Shown here: one piece after another, positions 36,845 to 45,107 of the stretch
Layout of the letters: every line of letters starts with the position of its first letter
Position numbering within the stretch: position 1 is the first letter of the stretch
Source: PALSA-1353 sp050014015
GTDB taxonomy: Bacteria > Planctomycetota > Phycisphaerae > Tepidisphaerales > Tepidisphaeraceae
Assembly: GCA_050014015.1 (NCBI GenBank)
Contig: JBEKEC010000013.1
Coordinates: 1-64,000, forward strand
Reading direction: 5' to 3'
DNA: 64,000 bases
Translations under genes and position numbers: made by a program
The notes under the pieces: model-generated
Database searches by the model: none
What the model was told of the DNA's origin: nothing
The model's input: the letters and a program-made list of their open reading frames with translations, nothing else

Positions 36845-37486
36845 CTAGACGGCAGTGTTTCGCTGGCGGCGACGGAATAGGAGCAATGCGAATCCAAACA
36901 GGCCAAGGCTGCCCGGCTCCGGCACCACTTGGACCACGCCATACACTGGCCCCCATGCGTACTGCGTTCCGCTGTTGTTGTAGGGGTCACTGACATCGGG
37001 GACATCGTTCCATGTCCCCGCTGGCCCGGCCGGAACACCTGGCCCTCCGGAAATCTCCGCCGGATACATCTCGGTCCAAAACTCATCGCCTCCCTCATTG
37101 TTTGGCTCGCCCGCGTTCCAGTTGGTGTAATTGACCGGCTCCCCGTCCACCCAAACGAAATTGGACGCATGACTGCCACCGTTCTTGTCCTGAGATGGAT
37201 CGGTGAATCCGATCAACAGAAACCGCTCCACGCCGCCGTAGCCGCCGAACGTGTTGAGAATCCAGTTATTCTCTGCCGCGTTTTCAACTGTCGCCAAGTT
37301 TCCACCCATTGATTGAGCCGTGGCCTGGGCATCGGTCCAGTCGCTATTATTCAACAGGTAATAGCTGTAGCCGTTCGCGGGATCGACGACCGGGCCGTCC
37401 AGCACCGTCCCGATTGCGGCTGGCGATGAAAGGCCCATCAGCGTGAATGTCGCGGCAATGATGCTCACAATGCGTTTCATGTTCAT
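36845..37486 (-). CDS. C-type-lectin-like PEP-CTERM protein
   Basis: 213 residues. Signal peptide (IVSIIAATFTLMGLSSPAAI). C-type lectin fold: YYLLNNSDWTDAQATAQSMG, GGNLATVENAAENNWI, then FVWVDGEPVNYTNWNAGEPN. The EPN motif is typical of calcium-dependent mannose-type binding, and GTWNDV supplies the WND motif. A C-terminal PEP-CTERM signal follows: VPEP, a hydrophobic helix, FRRRQR. It would be exported, cleaved by an exosortase and displayed or released, binding glycans. It is carried inside the mobile element. Confidence 0.88.
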   Translation of the reverse strand: MNMKRIVSIIAATFTLMGLSSPAAIGTVLDGPVVDPANGYSYYLLNNSDWTDAQATAQSMGGNLATVENAAENNWILNTFGGYGGVERFLLIGFTDPSQDKNGGSHASNFVWVDGEPVNYTNWNAGEPNNEGGDEFWTEMYPAEISGGPGVPAGPAGTWNDVPDVSDPYNNSGTQYAWGPVYGVVQVVPEPGSLGLFGFALLLFRRRQRNTAV

Positions 37487-37550
37487 GGAAAATCCTTGAA
37501 TGGCGATGCTTAGGCTGCTGCCCCGGTCCCAACCTGATGATCGCTGCCGG

Positions 37551-38198
37551 CTATCGGCGGCGCCCGCGGCGGACCAGAATCAATGAGCCGATGATGGACA
37601 GCAAGCCGACACACGATGGCTCGGGAATAGTCGTGTACGTCCCCGAGACGCCGCCCACAAACAGCCCCGTGGGGCCTCCATCGTTGTAGACCTGAAAGAC
37701 AAGTGTGTTGGTCCCCACCAGCACGTCACCGCCTCCGAAGCTGATGGGTATGTAGTTGTAAGGGTAAAAGCCGCCGTATGGAGGCACTCCCAACGATTCG
37801 CCGTTCAAGAAAATCGCGTCTCCCGGATCGTCGGTGCCTACATAAGCGGAGATCGCCACAGAATCGGCTCCGCTCGGCAACGTGAACGTCGTGAGATAGT
37901 CATAGTATCCTATGGGCATAAAATAGTTGGTGTATCCCGCACTCGGCGTAATCCACGCTGCCGTTGCTGTGCCGGGAAACCAGTAAGGCGAATTGTATAC
38001 CGTTGTGCTGCTGGCAACCGAACCGTCACTGCCGGTAATGATCGTGTAATGCGGATCAGGCGACGTGCCGTTGGGGAGCGCTACGCCATTGTTTCCGACG
38101 CCGGTATCGAACAGGTCCGTGATAGTGCCCGCCGATAACGGCACCGTCCAGAGAATCAACACGCCGGCAATGATGCCCAGCGATCGTCCAGTGCCCAT
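37551..38198 (-). CDS. PEP-CTERM protein, beta-rich
   Basis: 215 residues with a signal peptide (LGIIAGVLILWTVPLSA), a beta-sandwich-like middle rich in Gly/Tyr (YVGTDDPGDAIFLNGESLGV resembles galactose-binding/carbohydrate-module loops) and IPEP followed by a helix and RRGRRR. AAGG precedes the ATG. It sits 64 bases upstream of the lectin gene on the same strand, so the two surface proteins are probably co-expressed cargo. Confidence 0.82.
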   Translation of the reverse strand: MGTGRSLGIIAGVLILWTVPLSAGTITDLFDTGVGNNGVALPNGTSPDPHYTIITGSDGSVASSTTVYNSPYWFPGTATAAWITPSAGYTNYFMPIGYYDYLTTFTLPSGADSVAISAYVGTDDPGDAIFLNGESLGVPPYGGFYPYNYIPISFGGGDVLVGTNTLVFQVYNDGGPTGLFVGGVSGTYTTIPEPSCVGLLSIIGSLILVRRGRRR

Positions 38199-38376
38199 GA
38201 TCGAACCTTTCGTATCGGCGACGTTGGGCGATCATCGGACACGGGAGCGGCGTTGCTCCAATGCGGCGGACGTGAAATGTTTATCAGACCGGCCGCCCGG
38301 CCACTGAAACCACTCACGGATGAAGTGTAAGATATTACACTGACCGCACCTACCGCTACGGCTACTGTGCTCGGTA

Positions 38377-38586
38377 GTGCTAAAAGACGAATTGAAAAAA
38401 GTGCGGATCGCGGCCGGGCTGACTCAGGAGCAGCTTGCGGCCAAGGCGAGGGTATCGAGAGAGTATGTAAATTATATCGAGCGGGGAAAGTCCGATCCGA
38501 CTGTAAAAATGTTCGTCAAGCTGTGCAAGGCCACGGGGACTTACGCACCGGACGTGCTGATGCGGATCGTGCCCAGGGCGAAGTAA
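38377..38586 (+). CDS. XRE-family helix-turn-helix regulator
   Basis: 69 residues, GTG start. LKKVRIAAGLTQEQLAAKAR followed by VSREYVNYIERGKSDPTVKM is a textbook Cro/C1-type HTH, with no additional domain. It is divergent from the PEP-CTERM pair (178-base gap) and convergent with the HTH/nucleotidyltransferase pair. It may regulate cargo or the lysogenic state of the element. Confidence 0.88.
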   Translation: MLKDELKKVRIAAGLTQEQLAAKARVSREYVNYIERGKSDPTVKMFVKLCKATGTYAPDVLMRIVPRAK

Positions 38587-38595
38587 TGCCGCGCA

Positions 38596-39330
38596 TCAAG
38601 CGGCAATAGGCGGAGACGGCTGTATCGTGTTCCGATTTTCCTGACGCTGGCGGATAATCCACCCCGCCATTTCAAGCCGCTGCAAAGCGTCCCTGACTGC
38701 CGTGCGGGTGGCACCACAGCTTTGAGCCAACGCGGATTCGCTGCGGGCAGCGGCGGGATTCGTGTCCAATTCAGCCGAAATAGACGCCCGCAAATCACCC
38801 CCGAAATCGGCCCGTCGCCGCATGGACCGATTGTGCTTCACGATCCACTGTGCCGGGCGAATCGCATCATTCTTCAACTCGAAATCTTCCATCCACCGCC
38901 CCCATTTCAGGGATAGCGCCGAAGCGTTCGCTTTCGCCGCGCGGATGAAAAAGTTATTGCGCCGGTCAATGTCCAGCAGGGGTCGCTCATCGACCGCGCA
39001 ACCGCAGGCTTGAATCGCTTGGTTGAAACGGTGAGAGTTGTTCGCTCCCTTTTCCCTCGCCAAGTCCAGCATCAGACCCATAGTCGCCTGATGTTCCTTT
39101 TCCAACTCGTGACGAATCAAATGTGCCAGCCGATGCTTGGCGACGTACTCCCCATATTTGGCAAGCCAAGTGACGGCGAGAATAATCAGCCGCGAGTTTG
39201 CAGCGGTAGAGCGTGCGGTGTCCAGCAGCAATCGTTCAACGTCCACGTCCTGTCTGGAAGCAGATACGTTGAACATCGCGCCAAGACGAGTCCACCGGCT
39301 TACCGCATGATTCATGTTGTTCTTGCTCAT
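38596..39330 (-). CDS. Helix-turn-helix partner of a nucleotidyltransferase (antitoxin-like)
   Basis: 244 residues. The N-terminal two-thirds is helical (LLLDTARSTAANSRLIILAV, TWLAKYGEYVAKHRLAHLI). Near the C-terminus AQSCGATRTAVRDALQRLEM, AGWIIRQRQ is a winged HTH like GntR. Its start is 2 bases after the stop of the nucleotidyltransferase gene, so the two are translationally coupled. This organisation resembles toxin-antitoxin or abortive-infection pairs in which an HTH protein accompanies a DUF6036/AbiEii-like transferase. The role is inferred. Confidence 0.65.
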   Translation of the reverse strand: MSKNNMNHAVSRWTRLGAMFNVSASRQDVDVERLLLDTARSTAANSRLIILAVTWLAKYGEYVAKHRLAHLIRHELEKEHQATMGLMLDLAREKGANNSHRFNQAIQACGCAVDERPLLDIDRRNNFFIRAAKANASALSLKWGRWMEDFELKNDAIRPAQWIVKHNRSMRRRADFGGDLRASISAELDTNPAAARSESALAQSCGATRTAVRDALQRLEMAGWIIRQRQENRNTIQPSPPIAA

Positions 39331-39332
39331 CT

Positions 39333-39863
39333 TTATAACCAGTTCCTGACCATATCCCGCGCCATTTCGATTTTCCCCTTGTCTCCAATGCCTGATGCTT
39401 CCATACCATTCAAACGGCGAAGCACGAATTCCAGCTCATCCTTTGTGACGTTCATACGGTCCAGGTGTTCCCGGTCCTGTTGGCGATGGGCGTAAAACTT
39501 CATCGCTATCAAATCCAGTCGTCCAATCGCCCATACCTGCAACATGCCGAAGCGTCCTACACTCACGCGACGGTCCTTCCAGTCGGCGGGAAGCGCCTCT
39601 CTATACAATCCGGCCTCCCCATTCAGCCAATTGGCCGGCAAACCCATTTCGATGCCCGTCTTTGCGGCTGCGTCTTGCAATTCATCCCATTTATCTGGCG
39701 GGAGCACTTGCAGGGCATCAACATCGCCGGTGGTATATGTGCCTTCCAATTCGCCAGTCAGAAGCCCGGCAGCCCCGCCGATGATTATCAGTTCAATCGG
39801 GGCGCTTGCCGACAGGTATCGCCCAACGGCTTCGAGCGCCTTTGTAATCGTCCCTTCATTCAT
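39333..39863 (-). CDS. Nucleotidyltransferase-fold protein (DUF6036-like), toxin-like
   Basis: 176 residues. IELIIIGGAAGLLTGELEGT followed by YTTGDVDALQVLP fits the minimal nucleotidyltransferase pattern GG...(T)xDxD, although only one clear Asp pair is visible. The segment WAIGRLDLIAMKFYAHRQQD with a following H/D-rich helix is typical of DUF6036/AbiEii-type proteins (KL.A...R..D). First gene of a two-gene unit with the HTH protein. The predicted activity is NTP transfer to tRNA or protein, blocking growth; not proven by sequence. Confidence 0.7.
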   Translation of the reverse strand: MNEGTITKALEAVGRYLSASAPIELIIIGGAAGLLTGELEGTYTTGDVDALQVLPPDKWDELQDAAAKTGIEMGLPANWLNGEAGLYREALPADWKDRRVSVGRFGMLQVWAIGRLDLIAMKFYAHRQQDREHLDRMNVTKDELEFVLRRLNGMEASGIGDKGKIEMARDMVRNWL

Positions 39864-40129
39864 CGCATTCTCTATCGTCTAAAACTATACTGATATTTAC
39901 CTAACAAGTCAAGTAAAAAGTCGGGCCTAGCAACCGCCCGCGTATCAAATGCTTGTGCAAGAAGGGATTACTTTGGACATTGGCCGATCAAGGCTGTCAC
40001 TGCCCGTCGCACGTCTGAATGCCCCAGCACTCGCATTGCCGATTACGGCACGACGCCTGTTTGCTCCACCTGAGCCGGGTCAATCACCACGGGACGATCA
40101 TCAACGTCATTGTCGGGCATAGTTCATGT

Positions 40130-41899
40130 CTACTTTTGTCCCCTATTCAGGCCCTGTGCCTGGAAGTTCAACAAAACCCGCTCCATCGACCAAGTTGCGC
40201 CGTCAGTCGAGTTTCCGAGGGTTAAGCCGAACCACGCATTCCCGAGTCGTGGCCGTAGGATCGGTTGCCGGCGATCCTGAATGAAAGTCGTAGCCCATGT
40301 ATTGTTGGCGGTGGAGTTGGCGGTACTATCTTGAGTGGGCCAGGAATAGCCGTCGTTTCCCACGTCCGCCGCGGTCGGGCCGGCGACGATACTAAGGTTG
40401 GCATTCCAGGCGGCCAGGTTGTATGTGGAGCCGGGGCCGTTGTAGAGAATAAAGTATCCCGCCGTCGAAAAGCCGGGTGCGACTGTGTGAATCACAGGAT
40501 ATTGAAGCGTAATGGAATTGCCGCCATTGAATGTTGGGCCATGCCCGCTATTTTCCAAGCTCAGTTGCCCGGTTGTGAAGACGAAGTAACTGATGATGAA
40601 ATTGGTGGAGTTGATTGGATAGACAGTCGTGAAATTTCGGTTCGTGCTGTTGACGGCTCCAATCAGGGCGCCCGTGGAGTTGGGCGCAAAGCTGGTGCTA
40701 TAGGTGGACGTGGAGCCAGTGAAATCAAATTCCGATCCGCCGGTTGCCGTGCTCGATAAATACGGATAGGTCAAGGGGAGTTCACCAAGATCAACTTCCA
40801 CGCGATTCAAGATCGCATTGCCATAAGGGTTCGGATTGATCGGCGCCAGGGTGATGTAAGACTGGATCGCATTGCCCTCGTCATCTGCCGCCAGGTTGGT
40901 TTCGACATGCACGTTGCCGTCTAAGCCGCCCATTGCCACCATTTCAATCGGTGCCCCGCCCGTGGCGCCCCCGGTGATGTAGGAGCAGGTATAGGTTGGC
41001 CCCTCATTGGCGGGGTAAGTGGCGGGCCAGAAGCCGCCGTTGCGAACGTCGTAAACCAGGTGCGTGCCGGCGAAGCCGTAAGGCGACGGCGTGACGTAGA
41101 TGCGAATATATTTATTGACAGCATCATACGCCATGCTCACGGCGTTGGTATTGATGTCCAGCGTCTCGAAGAACTGAGACCACGCCTGGCCACTGATGAG
41201 TTGCGGGGGACGATACACGCTCCAAATCGGAATCACGCTCCACAAACCGGATTGCGTTATGTAAAAGAGCGTACCAGTCGGGTCGATACACCAAGCATCC
41301 TTCCCGACAAGGCCGCCGTGCTGAGTGAGGCGGACGATGGTCCCGCCATCGGCGGGATCGCCTTCCATTAGCCAGAGGCCCAGAACCGTGGAGAAGATGA
41401 GCAGGTCATCGTTGAACGGGATTACTGCTGTAATCGGCTCGCCTATCTGGCCAGATTCGCTCAGGTTGCCCGCGACCGCCGCCGCCCCGTCCGTCGCCGC
41501 ATAGTTCCAGTCCGTTGGCTGCCCGAGCCGCGACATGAAAAAGTTCTGTGGCTGAGTGCTGGCGCCCGCGAGCACAAGGCGCCCGCGCCAGGTATCGGCC
41601 AGGGTGCAGTATGTCGGCACCACTTGCCCGCCCGGCGTAGTGCTGGCCTTGAGGGTGCTGCAAGCCAGAGTGGACGTGCTCATTACGCCGATCGTGCTCA
41701 CGCCTGATGCGAAGAAAACCGTTTGGTTTAGGAAGCACATGCTGACCGGGTTCGTGGACGAGATGAGTGTGCTGCCAGTTGCCGTCGATACATTGCCGAA
41801 GGGGTCCGAGACGTAGACCGTGCCATTGACTGGAATGACCAGATCATTGAAGTAGCTTGCCTGTGGCAACGGCGAAAGGTGTGTCTGTACGGTAGGCAT
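40130..41899 (-). CDS. Virion-like structural protein (tail hub / DNA-stabilisation type), main part
   Basis: 589 residues, rich in Ser/Thr/Gly/Asn with a beta-propeller character. TWRGRLVLAGASTQPQNFFM followed by SRLGQPTDWNYA is the pattern of P22 gp10-like packaged-DNA-stabilisation/tail accessory proteins ('RLvlAG...SrvGdPtdf'). LLIFSTVLGLWLMEGDPADG and DPTGTLFYITQSGLWSV are also consistent. The canonical N-terminus of that family is instead in the separate gene just upstream (stop and start 2 bases apart), so the pair may be one split protein. Last gene of the leftward structural operon. Confidence 0.65.
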   Translation of the reverse strand: MPTVQTHLSPLPQASYFNDLVIPVNGTVYVSDPFGNVSTATGSTLISSTNPVSMCFLNQTVFFASGVSTIGVMSTSTLACSTLKASTTPGGQVVPTYCTLADTWRGRLVLAGASTQPQNFFMSRLGQPTDWNYAATDGAAAVAGNLSESGQIGEPITAVIPFNDDLLIFSTVLGLWLMEGDPADGGTIVRLTQHGGLVGKDAWCIDPTGTLFYITQSGLWSVIPIWSVYRPPQLISGQAWSQFFETLDINTNAVSMAYDAVNKYIRIYVTPSPYGFAGTHLVYDVRNGGFWPATYPANEGPTYTCSYITGGATGGAPIEMVAMGGLDGNVHVETNLAADDEGNAIQSYITLAPINPNPYGNAILNRVEVDLGELPLTYPYLSSTATGGSEFDFTGSTSTYSTSFAPNSTGALIGAVNSTNRNFTTVYPINSTNFIISYFVFTTGQLSLENSGHGPTFNGGNSITLQYPVIHTVAPGFSTAGYFILYNGPGSTYNLAAWNANLSIVAGPTAADVGNDGYSWPTQDSTANSTANNTWATTFIQDRRQPILRPRLGNAWFGLTLGNSTDGATWSMERVLLNFQAQGLNRGQK

Positions 41900-41901
41900 G
41901 G

Positions 41902-42723
41902 TTATGAGATAATCAAAACACTTGATGTTGAAATTGGGTTCGGAGGTCCACCGGCACCGTTGCCTGTGACGCTTACGGTGATTGTCGAGAGAGACGGGTT
42001 CAGTTGGGAGCCGCCGAGGGCTTGCGTATAGGTACTCAATGCTCCAGTCGCTGTAAGTGTGGTGGAAGTTTGTAGGCCCTGATAGCTCCCCGTCAAAGTG
42101 ATGGCAACACTGAGCGTTGATCCATTCGGGGGACCGCCGCCATACTGAACACTTGCTTGTGAAACCCGCACGCCATTGGCATTTAGCCAGACATAATCAT
42201 TCGTGCCATCCGTGCTCCCCTGGCTAGTGATTGTCAGGGCGGCAATGTTCCCAAAGTCTATGGTGACGCTGATGGCCGGATACGGCGCGATGTAGTCCGT
42301 GGCGTAAGGCGTGTAGGCAAGATGCGCACTGGCTTGCACAGTATTGGCGGAAGCCGGCAGGACAAAGAAGGTCACGGACCCCGATGAAGGAAACCCTGTC
42401 GTCGAGCCAGAGGTGGAGGCGCCGCCGATCGGGTTGCTTGGGAGCACAACCGCCGGCAGCGGAGGTATGATAGCGCCGGCTGGGATTACAAATGCAAAGT
42501 TCAAAAGACCCTGAACGTAGGTGGACTGTCCGGTGCTTGCGAATACGAGTGAGCCGGGGCGTTGAGATACTCTCTTGCGGCCGGACCAGGGATCATAGGG
42601 CAAGCAGTTGATCCCATCGACTGCCGTGTTGGGCGGCTGATCTTCCCGAGCCACGCTGCGGACGATGCCGCCATACGGAGATTTCAATATGATCGGCGGA
42701 AGCTGTTGTGGCATCGTGGCCAT
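41902..42723 (-). CDS. Virion-like structural protein, N-terminal part of the hub-like pair
   Basis: 273 residues from MATMPQQLPPI at 42723. Its start overlaps the stop of the 59-residue gene (TGATG). The N-terminus GGIVRSVAREDQPPNTAVDG followed by INCLPYD and RVSQRPGSL matches the opening of phage hub/stabilisation proteins ('GGld...lppgaA..a.Nv....g..rRpG'). Most of the rest is Ser/Thr-rich Ig-like beta structure that looks inserted. See the following gene for the C-terminal counterpart. Confidence 0.6.
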   Translation of the reverse strand: MATMPQQLPPIILKSPYGGIVRSVAREDQPPNTAVDGINCLPYDPWSGRKRVSQRPGSLVFASTGQSTYVQGLLNFAFVIPAGAIIPPLPAVVLPSNPIGGASTSGSTTGFPSSGSVTFFVLPASANTVQASAHLAYTPYATDYIAPYPAISVTIDFGNIAALTITSQGSTDGTNDYVWLNANGVRVSQASVQYGGGPPNGSTLSVAITLTGSYQGLQTSTTLTATGALSTYTQALGGSQLNPSLSTITVSVTGNGAGGPPNPISTSSVLIIS

Positions 42724-42902
42724 CAGCACTGCTCCGGCTTCGTTTCAGCGGCCTTCGACTTGTCCAGTCCAAGGAACATGCGGTCTTCGGAAGTCAATGA
42801 GCCGGGGGGAATCTTGCTGGCGTCCCCACCGTAATGCGAAAGCAGCCATTCCCTAGTATTATGGAACACACGATTCTGTCTTGTACCGCCGTGGATCATC
42901 AT
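42723..42902 (-). CDS. 59-residue protein coupled to the structural operon
   Basis: Starts MMIHGGTRQNRVFHNTREWL and ends KSKAAETKPEQC; GGAG lies 9 bases upstream. Its TGA overlaps the ATG of the next gene (TGATG), a strong sign of translational coupling. The segment YGGDASKIPPGSLTSEDRMF looks like a folded small protein. Not recognised. Confidence 0.6.
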   Translation of the reverse strand: MMIHGGTRQNRVFHNTREWLLSHYGGDASKIPPGSLTSEDRMFLGLDKSKAAETKPEQC

Positions 42903-42916
42903 GGGCCAATCTCCGG

Positions 42917-43282
42917 TTAAGTTCCAGTTGAAGTGCTGGTAGAAGTCGAGGTTGATGGCGCCGTCAGGGTCACTGTCCCATCGGCACTGGTCACATAGCT
43001 CCAGCCGGGCGGCATGATGCTGACCGTCGATCCTACGATCGGCGTCAGGACGCTGCTGGTCAGGATGCCGGAAAGCTGGAAGATCGCTGCCGCATTCGTC
43101 CCCATAGTCGAGACAACCTGCTGCGGCGTAGCGCCGGACGGATTGTTCCAGACTAAGGCGGCTCCGGTGTTCAGAAGACTCTGTAGCTGGGAGAAGGCGC
43201 GATTGATCTGCAAAGTCAGGTTCTGGATTCCCTGAGCGACGGGATCAACCACCGGAGAGAATGAAAGCAAAGGCAGAGACAT
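42917..43282 (-). CDS. Small virion-like protein with Ser-Thr repeat tail
   Basis: 121 residues. A helical N-terminal half (GIQNLTLQINRAFSQLQSLL) is followed by a beta segment (SIMPPGWSYVTSADGTVTLT) and an (ST)n tail. The helix-then-beta plan is like small fibre or tail-tip subunits. Spaced 11 and 14 bases from its neighbours in the structural operon. Confidence 0.5.
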   Translation of the reverse strand: MSLPLLSFSPVVDPVAQGIQNLTLQINRAFSQLQSLLNTGAALVWNNPSGATPQQVVSTMGTNAAAIFQLSGILTSSVLTPIVGSTVSIMPPGWSYVTSADGTVTLTAPSTSTSTSTSTGT

Positions 43283-43292
43283 AAATCATTCC

Positions 43293-43778
43293 TCACATGA
43301 GTCCTGCGATATTGGGCGTGAGGTTCGCATACTGCGGGCAGCGCTGCTGCGCTTGCCCCGCCGGAGCCGTATTGACAATCAAGCCGGTGCCGGTAACGGA
43401 GCCAGTGGAACCGCCGCTGTTGAAGACTCCAAACACGCTCGGCACAACGCCGGGCAAACCCGTGAGTGCTCCGGTTCCGTCATCGTGCCATTCATAGGAG
43501 CCGTTCGCGCCGAACTGCGTAATCAGCAAACAATTTGCCTGAGCAATGCTCGCTGATGCAGTGCTGGCCGGCAATGTGGTGATGAACAGAGTGCCGCCAT
43601 ACAGTGCCCCCGTAGCAATCAGGACTGATTCGATGGCCAGTTGCTCATAGGGCTGAAGGGTTCGCACGTTATTTGTGCCGGGATAGAAGATGCCAAGTCC
43701 CGCTGTGGACGTGGACGTAGCATCAGTAGGAAGCTGAAACACTATGCGAACTGGATCGCCGCTGAGAGGAATCGGCAT
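43293..43778 (-). CDS. Virion-like protein, paralogue A
   Basis: 161 residues. Close paralogue of the adjacent upstream gene: shared blocks include PLSGDPVRI, RTLQPYEQ, HDDGTGALTGLPGVVPSVF and GTGLIVNTAPAGQAQQR. No signal peptide; a beta-rich, Gly/Ser/Thr-rich composition suits a capsid decoration or fibre protein. No known family recognised. Confidence 0.6.
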   Translation of the reverse strand: MPIPLSGDPVRIVFQLPTDATSTSTAGLGIFYPGTNNVRTLQPYEQLAIESVLIATGALYGGTLFITTLPASTASASIAQANCLLITQFGANGSYEWHDDGTGALTGLPGVVPSVFGVFNSGGSTGSVTGTGLIVNTAPAGQAQQRCPQYANLTPNIAGLM

Positions 43779-43788
43779 TAGAGTATCC

Positions 43789-44274
43789 TTACATAGTTGC
43801 GTTTGCGTTGGGACTTAACCGGGCAAACTGCGGATTGCGTTGGGCCGCTTGGCCGGCGGGGGCCGTATTGACAATCAGTCCTGAGCCACTGACAAATGTG
43901 CTGGCACTACCGTTGGAAATATAGTTGAAAACGCTCGGCACAACCCCTGGCAATCCGGTCATGGCTCCCGTGCCATCATCCCTCCAAGTGTGCGATTCAT
44001 CGGTCTGAAACTGAGAAATCAACAAGATGTTAGCTGTCGAAACACTGGTCGAGGGTGTTCCACCCGGCAGCGTGGTGATGTACATCGTTCCACCGAAGCC
44101 GGTTTGAAACGCCAACAGCAGGGACGTTAGCACGACCTGTTCATAGGGCTGGAGCGTCCGCAGAGTGCTGGTGCCTGGGCAATACAGGCCGAGGGCCTGG
44201 GTGGACGTGGAGGCCGCGGAGCCGTTTCCGGCCAACTGTGAAATCCTGACTGGATCGCCCGACATTGGGACCAT
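43789..44274 (-). CDS. Virion-like protein, paralogue B
   Basis: 161 residues, the same length as its downstream paralogue and sharing RTLQPYEQVV, RDDGTGAMTGLPGVVPSVF and GSGLIVNTAPAGQAAQR. The pair arose by tandem duplication. Divergence is concentrated in the loops. First structural gene of the leftward operon, following the HTH gene. Confidence 0.6.
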   Translation of the reverse strand: MVPMSGDPVRISQLAGNGSAASTSTQALGLYCPGTSTLRTLQPYEQVVLTSLLLAFQTGFGGTMYITTLPGGTPSTSVSTANILLISQFQTDESHTWRDDGTGAMTGLPGVVPSVFNYISNGSASTFVSGSGLIVNTAPAGQAAQRNPQFARLSPNANATM

Positions 44275-44294
44275 AGAGCACCTTTACATCAACA

Positions 44295-44528
44295 TCAAGC
44301 CGTGACCACCGTCTCGCGCGAGGGCACGCCGGCCCGCTGCCTGCGGGACCGCACCGCAGCGATCGCTGAGGCGATGGGGCTGATTGATTCCTCGGGCACC
44401 AGCCGCCGGCCCCCGACCTTGATGAATAGGCCCTCCGACAACTTGCCCTGCCACAGAAGGTCCGCTATGGACTTCGGGCTGGTATCAAGCTGGTGAGCAA
44501 CCTCAGACATCGTGAACAACTTCGGCAT
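44295..44528 (-). CDS. Small helix-turn-helix protein at the head of the structural operon
   Basis: 77 residues from MPKLFTMSEVAHQLDTSPKS at 44528 with GGGAG upstream; the longer frame upstream is not coding in style. KSIADLLWQGKLSEGLFIKV, GGRRLVPEE is an excisionase/HTH_17-type fold similar in plan to the 81-residue protein at 31567. It probably regulates the structural operon. Confidence 0.65.
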   Translation of the reverse strand: MPKLFTMSEVAHQLDTSPKSIADLLWQGKLSEGLFIKVGGRRLVPEESISPIASAIAAVRSRRQRAGVPSRETVVTA

Positions 44529-45040
44529 AACTATGGCTCCCGTTGTTGGGACTACTACTAGATTATACGCTCGGCAGATGCTGGCCCTTTTCGTGCCGAC
44601 CCGCCAGGGCATGGGCCTCCTTCGCGCGGAGCGCTGGGCCAGTGGCACAGGCTTACGCCGATCGTGCGGGCACGGCAGCCCTCGGCAGGCGATCCATGAC
44701 AGGGGCCGGGGTGGCCGCGGGAACTCGTCAAAATTTCCCATAAGTCACGCACCGCCAGGAGGTGGGTTGACCGCGGGAGATTTCGGGTCGAGCCACCGGG
44801 GGGTGTCTGATGAGGGGCGACTGATGAATGACACGATGACAGGTGCAGGGGGAACTATGGGAAGTGTCATGTAGCTGTCGAGACTGCGATCCACCCGGAT
44901 GCCGGGCCATTGTCAATCGAAGGGTATCACCGCCGGGGTCTAGCGTTGCCATACTTCACATAGCATCATCGCAGACATAATCAAGTCACTAGCATCGGCA
45001 TCGACTTGAGCATCGTCAATTCATAGTGTATAATGCGAGC
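44529..45040. other. Divergent control region of the element
   Basis: 512 bases between leftward structural and rightward small-gene operons. The right end holds a strong promoter (next entry). No gene is evident in the rest; an extension of the HTH frame through it lacks a ribosome site and reads as a shadow. Confidence 0.55.
45006..45034 (+). promoter_or_regulatory. Strong sigma-70-type promoter of the rightward operon
   Basis: TTGAGC at 45006-45011, 17-base spacer, consensus TATAAT at 45029-45034. The expected start of transcription coincides with the ATG at 45041, so the first message would be leaderless. Confidence 0.75.
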
Positions 45041-45094
45041 ATGAAAGAAATCCTCATACTGACCATCCTTACCACGATTGCACTGTGGATATAA
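45041..45094 (+). CDS. 17-residue hydrophobic peptide, probably leaderless
   Basis: Encodes MKEILILTILTTIALWI. The ATG is 6 bases beyond the -10 box, leaving no room for a ribosome site, so translation would start at the mRNA's 5' end. It may be a leader peptide or tiny membrane peptide; it could also be an accidental frame. Confidence 0.35.
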   Translation: MKEILILTILTTIALWI

Positions 45095-45107
45095 CGAGAG
45101 GTGCCTT

